Part shown: in pieces, positions 6,912-13,251 of the stretch
Layout: the number at the start of each line of letters is the position of its first letter
Numbering within the stretch: position 1 is the first letter of the stretch
Source of the DNA: a virus
Strand: one strand, 5' to 3'
IMG/VR virus record: IMGVR_UViG_3300044641_003951
Span: 1-20,523 of that record
DNA length: 20,523 nt
Program-made: the position numbers and the translations under genes
The notes under the pieces: model-generated
What the model was told of the DNA's origin: nothing
Seen by the model: the letters and a program-made list of their open reading frames with translations, nothing else
Database searches by the model: none

Positions 6912-6940
6912 AAAAAGGGGATACGTTTTGTATCCCCTTA
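6912..6940 (-). terminator. Intrinsic terminator after the head module
   Basis: A perfect 10-bp stem, AAGGGGATAC at 6915-6924 and GTATCCCCTT at 6930-6939, encloses the loop GTTTT. On the minus strand the stem is followed by a T run (TTTTTAG, two of the Ts within the stem base). It lies 20 bases after the stop of the 449 aa virion gene and before the fibre cassette, the classic place for a rho-independent terminator or a transcript-stabilising hairpin. Partial readthrough into the fibre genes is possible since I see no strong promoter between the hairpin and the next start. Confidence 0.8.
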
Positions 6941-6959
6941 ATATTCATTTTTATTGTTA

Positions 6960-8309
6960 TTAGATATTTAAATCTCCAGTAGTAAGAGCTCCACCGTTTG
7001 CAGTTACAGCTCCTCCATACACAGGGACACCTGCTAAGAGTACTTCTAACATATCAGTAATGTCATCAGTAGCTCCACCACTTGCAGCATAGTTAGGTGT
7101 AGAGTTAGGAATTGCCAAAGTAAGTTTCTTAGTCTTTCTTACAATGTTCAAAGAATTTACTTCATCTTGGAATTCAATTTCAATGAAATCGTAAGGAGCA
7201 TTGGCACTAACAGCTTGTTGAGTCCAACCAAACAAATTAGGTTGACCAATACGGAAGAACTCTCCGTTGTTACCTCTCAAGAAAATTTCCATTTCTGCAA
7301 CTTGAGCATATTGGCCTACACCTACGTTAGCAGCTTGAAGAGTAGTAGCAGCAGTAGTAGCACCAAAACCGTCAAATCCAAGTTCAAAATCTACTTTGTA
7401 ATAAGGCATTTTTACACCTTCACTTGTGTTGTGAGAGTAATCAATGTCTTGTGCTTCAACACGTATACCCCAGTTAGCAGCTACACCAGTTGCTGAAGGA
7501 ATAACTTGAGTAGAGTTGTTAGCATCAGTCAAAGTTCCAGTAGCACCAGTATAAGGACGATCAAGTGTTACAACCAATCCATTAATTGCAGTTACACGAT
7601 ATACGTTAGTTGTAAGTGCAGGAGCAGTATCAGACTCAGCCATACGGATGAAATCTCCTACTGCAAGAGTACCAGCAGCTGTGTTGTATGTCAAGTTAGT
7701 GGCAACTGAAATTGTATTAGAGCCTTTTACAACAGTTACGGTATTTGTAATATCGTAAGCAGTATCAAGTGCAGTGTCACAGATAGCTTTGTAAATTACA
7801 ATTGGATTTCCTGAGCTGTTTTTAGGTTCTCTTGACATATTCAAGTTACCAGATTTAGCAAGCCCGATTGCAATTTCAGCTTGGTTTGCACTTGCATCAG
7901 ATTCATACAAAGCATGTTTAATGTACTGAGTACCGTGAATGTTGTTTGCATACGGTTCTTTGTAAGTCAAACGTACTCTGTAGAAGTTAGAGTTAATAGC
8001 TTCAATAGACCCAGATGTACCGTTGTAACCGAATGCTACAATTTTATTTGTAGCAGCTACAGCCACTTTACGTGTAACACGAGTTACTTTAGCTTTACTC
8101 AATTTCTCAGAAGTGATAATTTTAGAATCGCTTGTTTCAAGTGCCAATACAAACTCTTTACCAGCAGCAGCATTAGCTGCTATATAGCGAGTTCCTCCTG
8201 GAGTAAATACACCGATTTCTCCAGTATTCATACTACCTGCAAATGCTGTAGTAGTACCTGTGGCTGAACCTCCAACCAAGATCATTTGATGATCGTTTTG
8301 TGAAAACAT
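6960..8309 (-). CDS. Virion structural protein (auxiliary capsid or tail component)
   Basis: The 449 aa product begins with HQMILVGGSATGTTTAFAG and TGEIGVFTPGGTRYIAAN, followed by FVLALETSD and a strand-rich domain with KVTRVTRKVAVAA. An inserted beta domain covers about residues 195-275 (VVKGSNTISVATNL, VGDFIRMAESD, NGLVVTLDRPYTGATG), and the C-terminal part has AEMEIFLRGNNGEFFRIGQP and DFIEIEFQDE. I associate this layout with abundant structural proteins of Bacteroidota phages but cannot decide between an auxiliary capsid protein and a tail tube or sheath-like protein. Its mild codon preference and the strong terminator after it fit high late expression. The start at 8309 follows an A-rich leader. 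Confidence 0.7.
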   Translation of the reverse strand: MFSQNDHQMILVGGSATGTTTAFAGSMNTGEIGVFTPGGTRYIAANAAAGKEFVLALETSDSKIITSEKLSKAKVTRVTRKVAVAATNKIVAFGYNGTSGSIEAINSNFYRVRLTYKEPYANNIHGTQYIKHALYESDASANQAEIAIGLAKSGNLNMSREPKNSSGNPIVIYKAICDTALDTAYDITNTVTVVKGSNTISVATNLTYNTAAGTLAVGDFIRMAESDTAPALTTNVYRVTAINGLVVTLDRPYTGATGTLTDANNSTQVIPSATGVAANWGIRVEAQDIDYSHNTSEGVKMPYYKVDFELGFDGFGATTAATTLQAANVGVGQYAQVAEMEIFLRGNNGEFFRIGQPNLFGWTQQAVSANAPYDFIEIEFQDEVNSLNIVRKTKKLTLAIPNSTPNYAASGGATDDITDMLEVLLAGVPVYGGAVTANGGALTTGDLNI

Positions 8310-8343
8310 GTTTAATTGTTTTTAGTTATACTTATTTTTCAAT

Positions 8344-8877
8344 TTACGCAATTACTTCAAATCCAATTTTTAATGTGCCGGATAATGCGTTAGCACCATG
8401 TGTATTAATTACTACAATATTGAACGTACCTGATGCTATTGCATCTACTACTACATTAGGATTTCCGTTTGTAGCAAATGTTCCACTGTAGTCAGCTACC
8501 CAAACTCTTACATTAGAAGCAGCAGTTACATATGAGTTAGTTACTGCAAATGTGTGGACTGCTCCTGCAGCAGCAGAGGCTGATTGAGTAGTGATTAATC
8601 CTGCAGGGTAATTTAATGTTACACCTGTAGAGATATTTGTAGCTTGAGAAACAGTACTATGAGATGGTTTTACTTGACCATCTTTAAGTGTTACACTGTC
8701 AATACTTACTCCGTTTGCAAGAGTCTTTTCTTCAATAGTATCAACTGCAATTTTATTTGTCCCTGTAACTAGTTTATTCCAGAGACCAGAAAAAATAGGA
8801 AATCTATCGTTTCCTTTAGCTTTTACTTCAGCAGGATAGTTTGAAGCATTCACTTGACTGTATGTACTTGAATTCAT
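8344..8877 (-). CDS. Head fibre / capsid decoration-type protein
   Basis: This 177 aa protein has a short polar N-terminus, a linker region with GTNKIAVDTIEEKTLANGVS, and a C-terminal all-beta domain: AGLITTQSASAAAGAVHTFA, VRVWVADYSGTFATNG, VVVDAIASGTFNIVVINTHG and LSGTLKIGFEVIA. That last domain, with S/G-x-F-N-I-V-V-x-N-x-H/A near the end and K-I-G-F at the terminus, matches a beta-sandwich found in phage head fibres and decoration proteins across many hosts; recognised from memory. It is joined to the connector gene upstream as TAATG and lies in the head module, which supports a capsid-surface role. Receptor or mucus glycan binding is possible. Confidence 0.65.
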   Translation of the reverse strand: MNSSTYSQVNASNYPAEVKAKGNDRFPIFSGLWNKLVTGTNKIAVDTIEEKTLANGVSIDSVTLKDGQVKPSHSTVSQATNISTGVTLNYPAGLITTQSASAAAGAVHTFAVTNSYVTAASNVRVWVADYSGTFATNGNPNVVVDAIASGTFNIVVINTHGANALSGTLKIGFEVIA

Positions 8878-9575
8878 TATTCGTTAGTTTTTTCTTCGTT
8901 TAACTTAATTTGATACTCTTGTGGAGTTGTTACTCCTGTTGCTATTCTAACTGCAATATCTATAATTGGTCTATGTGCAATAGCATCTAATTCACAGTCT
9001 TGCATCGCAGTTGTAGTTCCATCATTGGTATAAGGTATAATATCTTGAGGAAGTTTTATGTATCTTAACTTATAAGCACTTACAGTGAAACTTCCATCAG
9101 TAATTAATTCGTGTCGTCTGGTATTAAAATCCATTCTCCACACCATACCTCTACCAATTCTGCAATATGGGTTTTTTAAAGGATTGTTTATATTACTATT
9201 GTACTCATCCTCAGTAACAGGTTTAATCCAACAATCTACTCCATTTTTACATGGATCTGTAGAAGAACTTACGGCTTCTTCATACAAAGTCCACAATAAA
9301 TCTGTAGGGAGATCAAAAAAAGTTCCATTAGAATGTACTCCAGTTTGAGAAGCTGAAGGAGTCAAAGTAGCTGCAGTAACTAAATTAGCAAACTCTTTTC
9401 TTCTTTTTTCAGTTTCTTGAAAACTGTTGTAAGGTTCAAATCCTTCTCTAAGAAATACTTCTTGAGCTTTTGTCAAGATTGTGCTCCACTCCAGGTCAGT
9501 ATAACCTGGAGCTCCAGCACTAGCAATCTTATCGTAGAGGATTAAAGCCTCTTTTCTCATCTCATTTGCTGTCAT
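8877..9575 (-). CDS. Probable head-tail connector / ring protein
   Basis: The 232 aa protein starts with a helical segment (MTANEMRKEALILYDKIASA, then WSTILTKAQEVFLRE), a beta-rich middle with FFDLPTDLLWTLYEEAV, the phrase NPYCRIGRGMVWRMDF and RHELITDGSFTVSAYKLRYI, and a C-terminal helix CELDAIAHRPIIDIAVRIAT ending in a charged tail. Two helices flanking a beta sandwich, with a strand reading Y-x-L-R-Y-I-K-L-P and a final H-R-x-I-I-D-x-A-V helix, fit the adaptor or ring proteins that dock under the portal in podovirus-like and crAss-like virions. Location two genes after the capsid protein agrees. It overlaps the preceding gene by 14 nt. Exact ring assignment is not possible here. Confidence 0.6.
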   Translation of the reverse strand: MTANEMRKEALILYDKIASAGAPGYTDLEWSTILTKAQEVFLREGFEPYNSFQETEKRRKEFANLVTAATLTPSASQTGVHSNGTFFDLPTDLLWTLYEEAVSSSTDPCKNGVDCWIKPVTEDEYNSNINNPLKNPYCRIGRGMVWRMDFNTRRHELITDGSFTVSAYKLRYIKLPQDIIPYTNDGTTTAMQDCELDAIAHRPIIDIAVRIATGVTTPQEYQIKLNEEKTNE

Positions 9576-10473
9576 TCAAACTTGCTTGAATATGCATGTA
9601 ATACTCTTGATTAGCAGGAGAATTCAAGTAATTGATAGCTCCTTTTAAATCATTAATTTCTCCTGCAAGAGCGAGTGGTTCTCCTGACTTACTGAAATAC
9701 TTGTGATTTGATTTTCTAATAATACCTGCATTTACAGCAGATACTATAAGCATCTTAGTATCAAAGTTTATGTCATCTACCACTGCCAAAAATTTAGCAG
9801 GATCTGATTCAATTTCTGCTTCAATAGCTCCTCTCAAGAATTCGATTTTTGTAGATTTAGCTACACTCTTATTCAAGGCAATCAACACGTTTCTCAGCTT
9901 CTCTGAATCATTTTCAATTTTATCATAAGCTTTCATAGCCCTACGACTAGTTTCAAACTTATTTGACTTCACTGAAGTTTCGTAGTTTTCTTCTACAATC
10001 ATAAATCTGTAAGTTGCCTTACGAAGTCTTTCTTCAGCACTTGGTGCAATTTCGTCTTTGTTAGCTAAAAGAATTTTATACTTCAAATAATCAGCTGGAT
10101 TAGATAAATCTAAATGCAAATCATTTTTTGTCAAAGTTACTTTAGCTTCTCTTGTGGCCCAAAAATTACGAGGCTTCTTATTATCTCCTGCAAATTTAAT
10201 ATTTAAACCGTAAGGAGACAAATCTCCTGGTTCAAAATTCATATTCGACTTAGATTTATCTTCAAAGAACTCTTTTTCTTCGAGTGTAAGGGGGAACATT
10301 AAGTTCCCCTTACTATCTCTAGGTACTGAATATTGCACGGTAGATTCTCCAAAGAGAAAATATGCTTCGTGTTTTGGGTCTTTAATTGCTCCTCTTGCTC
10401 TATCAAGGATTGGTTTAACAATTACTTTTTTTCGTGGTAACGAAAATGTTGTTTTTTCTGTTAATGTACTCAT
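9562..10473 (-). CDS. Structural-module protein of unknown function
   Basis: A 303 aa gene directly follows the major capsid gene. Residues 1-130 are mixed, with a basic opening (LPRKKVIVKPILDRARGAI), YFLFGESTVQYSVPRDSKGN and RNFWATREAKVTLTKND. Residues 130-303 are mostly helical and charged (DEIAPSAEERLRKATYRFMI, ENDSEKLRNVLIALNKSVAK, AKFLAVVDDINFDTKMLIVS). It has no signal peptide, membrane segment or catalytic motif. Proteins in this place in crAss-like genomes are usually virion proteins, so a head component or an ejected cargo protein is likely. The leader contains AGGAGAAG nine bases before the ATG, an unusually clear Shine-Dalgarno-like sequence for this window. The coding sequence includes a strong hairpin at 10286-10313. 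Confidence 0.6.
   Translation of the reverse strand: MSTLTEKTTFSLPRKKVIVKPILDRARGAIKDPKHEAYFLFGESTVQYSVPRDSKGNLMFPLTLEEKEFFEDKSKSNMNFEPGDLSPYGLNIKFAGDNKKPRNFWATREAKVTLTKNDLHLDLSNPADYLKYKILLANKDEIAPSAEERLRKATYRFMIVEENYETSVKSNKFETSRRAMKAYDKIENDSEKLRNVLIALNKSVAKSTKIEFLRGAIEAEIESDPAKFLAVVDDINFDTKMLIVSAVNAGIIRKSNHKYFSKSGEPLALAGEINDLKGAINYLNSPANQEYYMHIQASLNDSK
10286..10313 (-). other. Strong RNA hairpin inside a coding region
   Basis: GTAAGGGGGAAC at 10286-10297 and GTTCCCCTTAC at 10303-10313 pair over 11 base pairs with one bulged base, around the five-base loop ATTAA. It lies about 160 nt into the gene following the capsid gene. No T run follows on the minus strand, so it is not an intrinsic terminator. 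It may be a processing or stability element or a coding coincidence. Confidence 0.45.
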
Positions 10474-10500
10474 AGCTTCTTCTCCTATTTTGTTTTATTA

Positions 10501-11964
10501 TTAAGCAGCGTTGTAAATAAAGCTTGCAGTTCTTGATGGATCTTTCACCATAATACCGCCTTGCCAGAACTTGTGCTCTTCCCAAGCATCTTCTGCAGTT
10601 CCTATTGCAGATACTTTACCATCTGGATCGAAAGGATTTCTAAGTCCAGGGATATACTTGTGAATAACAGTAGAACCTTTTACTTTAGTTTTTCTGATAT
10701 TAGCTTCACCATCGTTAGTTCCAATATCAAAAATATCATAACGATAAGATTCAGTTACACCTCCAAGTGGGTGGATTTGTTTGTTACGACTTCTGTCATC
10801 GTACATACCCATAATAGAAAGGTTTACTACAATACCGTTGAATGATTGGAATTCAACGAATTGTCCGCCATAACCCATACCCATTTTAATACCGTCTTTA
10901 CTTACTTTGTACATACGGTCAGTGTTTCTCAAAGGAGTAAACAATTGTACATAGTCTTCCATTGCTTTATGGAACTGCCATGCACCACGTTCACCTGTAC
11001 ACATCAAGAAAGCTCTTTCATCCATTCCAAGTTTAGCTTCAGACAAGTCCATCAAACGAGAAGCCAAGTCATCAATATCAAAAGTAGAATAGAAAGAAGT
11101 ATTGGCAGTTTCAGTTTGTTCTCTCAATCCAGAACCTTCTACTACAGAATATCCTGAAACATCTTTTTGAACGTAGTTACCATCAACAGTTCTGTTTGCA
11201 GTACCAAACATCAAAAGACGATTAATATCTTGACGGAATTCATTGTCCATCATGAATGATTCATAGTGTTGCCACATTTTATGAATGTTACCTGAATCGT
11301 CCTTAATGAAAGTTCCCATCTTACGACCAGAAAGATTACCAGGAGTTTTCTTTTTGATACGAATTTGAGAGAATGCATTACGCATTGAAATGTGAGACTT
11401 AAACTTAATATCACGTCCAGTAACTGACATAGTACGAGATACAGGAGCATACTCACGAGAGAATAATTTACCTGCTACAAGTTCTTCGTAAGGAACAAAC
11501 AAGAGAGGATCTCCACTCAAAAGCTCACATACGTAAACAGTGTTAGTACCTTCAGAGTACTGAGACTTAATACGAATAGGATACTTTTCGTTTTTCTCAC
11601 CTACGATTTTTTCAGTTACAGAGAACCAGTCTTTACCAAAAACAAGTTCAAATTCAGTGAAGTTTTTACCTGCTTCAGAAGCAGCAGTAACAGCTGTACC
11701 ATCTACACGAGCTTCAACAAGTGCAATGTTGTCTACACCTTTAGACATCAACTCCCAAGTGTAGTCAGTGTCATTTTCAAATTCTTTAGTTTCATAACGA
11801 TCAAGGAATCCCTCGATGTCATTACCAAAGTATTTTTGTTGAATAGTAGAAATGTAATCAGATGCTTTTTGTGGCATTTCTTGCCAGATAGCTCCAAGGT
11901 GGTTCTCAGTAGTGAGACCTTTCCATGAAGTTGCATCGGTCATTTGTAATGAACTAAGTTTCAT
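10501..11964 (-). CDS. Major capsid protein (HK97-like, crAss-type)
   Basis: The 487 aa protein begins MKLSSLQMTDATSWKGLTTE and continues with IWQEMPQKASDYISTIQQKY and ETKEFENDTDYTWELMSKG, an opening I associate with crAss-like major capsid proteins. Later segments AFSQIRIKKKTPGNLSG, RQDINRLLMFGTANRTVDGN, MCTGERGAWQFHKAMEDYVQ and VVNLSIMGMYDDRSRN fit a long helix plus peripheral and axial domains of an HK97 fold, though the fold is inferred. The size is typical for this group. It follows the scaffold-like gene by 15 bases, with an A-rich leader (AAAAATAAAAACAAAAT) and no Shine-Dalgarno sequence, the style of strongly translated Bacteroidota genes. Codons such as CGT and AAC/TAC appear more often than in the portal or terminase genes, consistent with high expression. 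Confidence 0.88.
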   Translation of the reverse strand: MKLSSLQMTDATSWKGLTTENHLGAIWQEMPQKASDYISTIQQKYFGNDIEGFLDRYETKEFENDTDYTWELMSKGVDNIALVEARVDGTAVTAASEAGKNFTEFELVFGKDWFSVTEKIVGEKNEKYPIRIKSQYSEGTNTVYVCELLSGDPLLFVPYEELVAGKLFSREYAPVSRTMSVTGRDIKFKSHISMRNAFSQIRIKKKTPGNLSGRKMGTFIKDDSGNIHKMWQHYESFMMDNEFRQDINRLLMFGTANRTVDGNYVQKDVSGYSVVEGSGLREQTETANTSFYSTFDIDDLASRLMDLSEAKLGMDERAFLMCTGERGAWQFHKAMEDYVQLFTPLRNTDRMYKVSKDGIKMGMGYGGQFVEFQSFNGIVVNLSIMGMYDDRSRNKQIHPLGGVTESYRYDIFDIGTNDGEANIRKTKVKGSTVIHKYIPGLRNPFDPDGKVSAIGTAEDAWEEHKFWQGGIMVKDPSRTASFIYNAA

Positions 11965-11979
11965 ATTTTGTTTTTATTT

Positions 11980-13167
11980 TTACAATTTACGTGGGTCTGC
12001 ACTTTTAAGTGCTTCGTATAACCCTTTTGCACTTGAACTGTGAGCATTTGAACTGCCTCCTGATACTTCAGTAGCTTTCAATTTTTCATCAAGTTCTTTT
12101 ACTGCTTTACTTGTTACTGGATTTTTAAAATCTGTTACGTCTGTAAAGCCTTTTGTCATACTAAAAAAGTATGCTAGTTTCAAATCAAACTCTTTAGGAT
12201 TAGCTGCTCTAGCTGCTTGAATAGCATTCATAGGAGTTGTAGTCTTACTCACATTTGTAGTGAGGATTTTAAAAATATCCTCTCTTACACTTGAAGGAAC
12301 TTTAAGTCCTAAGATTTCTTCTGTATTCAAAACTTTAGTTTTAAAATCAGCTAAATCTGCATCAGATTTTTCCTTATCTGCTTTTTTCTTGTCTTCTGCT
12401 GCTTTAGCATCTTTTGCTAATTGAGCTAATTCTTCAGTTTTAAGAATCTCTAAAGCTTCTATAGCATCAGCAGTATCTTCGCCTAAATCAACACTTCTTT
12501 TAATTTGTTTTTCAGCTTGAGCTTCAGTGAAGCCTTTAGCAAGAAAGTTGTTTTTCAAAATTAAAGTTCTGAGCTCTGGACTTTGTTGAACATCAGCTTC
12601 TTTAATGTTATTGTAAGCTATGCTGTTATTAACTCTTTGAGCTGCATACTCTGCAGGAATACCTGCTCGTACAGCAGTTAAAAAAGCTTTTTGATTTTCA
12701 TCTAAGTCAGCAAATTCATTATCTTTAATTTGCTTTCCGATTGCTTCAGTTAAAGACTTTGCATCTTTAATTTTTTCTAGATCCTCGTCAGCCATTCCAG
12801 CAAGGATTCCCTCCTCTGAAAGAGATTTAGCAAGAAGACTAATAAATGGAGAAGAAGAAGGCTCTTTAGATTCGGGAGTACCTTTAGTATTCTTGTCTAG
12901 GTCTTCTTTTCCAACTGTCTTAAAATCTTTCAACTCATCTGAAAGATTGTCAACAGCAGTCTTTTGCTCCTGTATACCACCTGCTAATTCTTCTAAATCA
13001 ACTCCATCTTCATCTTCTTCAAGTTCATTTGAAGGAGTTTTTCCAGAGTCTGTAGATTCTACAGGTGCTGTTTTCTTTTGTTCTTCAGTAGGTTTTTTTT
13101 CTACTGGCATTGAAGACTCTCCACTTGCTAAAAAGTCGAGGTCTACTTCAAATAAATCATCTTGCAT
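11980..13167 (-). CDS. Probable capsid scaffolding protein
   Basis: The 395 aa protein is highly charged and almost wholly predicted helix or disordered. Residues 1-65 are acidic and rich in Glu, Pro, Ser and Thr (VEKKPTEEQKKTAPVESTDS, ELEEDEDGVDLEELAGG). A helical centre (DEDLEKIKDAKSLTEAIGKQ) leads to a Lys/Glu/Ala coiled-coil stretch near residues 230-270 (LAKDAKAAEDKKKADKEKSD), then a conserved-looking C-terminal part with TNVSKTTTPMNAIQAARAAN and SSAKGLYEALKSADPRKL. Scaffolds usually lie between portal and capsid genes and have this composition, so the call rests on position and build, not on homology. An 84-base gap containing a palindrome precedes it, the largest spacing in the operon. 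Confidence 0.65.
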   Translation of the reverse strand: MQDDLFEVDLDFLASGESSMPVEKKPTEEQKKTAPVESTDSGKTPSNELEEDEDGVDLEELAGGIQEQKTAVDNLSDELKDFKTVGKEDLDKNTKGTPESKEPSSSPFISLLAKSLSEEGILAGMADEDLEKIKDAKSLTEAIGKQIKDNEFADLDENQKAFLTAVRAGIPAEYAAQRVNNSIAYNNIKEADVQQSPELRTLILKNNFLAKGFTEAQAEKQIKRSVDLGEDTADAIEALEILKTEELAQLAKDAKAAEDKKKADKEKSDADLADFKTKVLNTEEILGLKVPSSVREDIFKILTTNVSKTTTPMNAIQAARAANPKEFDLKLAYFFSMTKGFTDVTDFKNPVTSKAVKELDEKLKATEVSGGSSNAHSSSAKGLYEALKSADPRKL

Positions 13168-13209
13168 ATTTTCTTCTCTTATTGATTTAAACGTTACTTA
13201 TTTTTGTTT

Positions 13210-13226
13210 TGTTACATAATATAACA
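13210..13226. promoter_or_regulatory. Imperfect palindrome between portal and scaffold genes
   Basis: The 17-base sequence TGTTACATAATATAACA is a near-perfect palindrome (seven of eight pairs match around a central A). It sits within the 84-base space between the portal stop and the scaffold-like start. It could be an operator or part of a promoter for the capsid genes. No canonical TAnnTTTG box is seen nearby, and short AT-rich palindromes can arise by chance. Confidence 0.3.
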
Positions 13227-13251
13227 TAGAAAGTGAACTCTTGTATAGCTT

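Noticed and set aside
6539-8491. Several plus-strand open frames of 60-130 aa opposite the virion genes
   Set aside because: They are rich in Ser, Cys, Tyr and Ile, as expected from the antisense of Ala/Thr/Gly-rich codons, overlap well-supported genes fully and have no sensible junctions.
10561-11157. Plus-strand frames opposite the capsid gene
   Set aside because: Antisense shadows of a strongly supported gene; their composition shows no protein-like domain.
11250-11936. Minus-strand frames of 62-68 aa inside the capsid gene in another frame
   Set aside because: Fully nested in the capsid coding sequence with low-complexity Leu/Ser content; no separate support.
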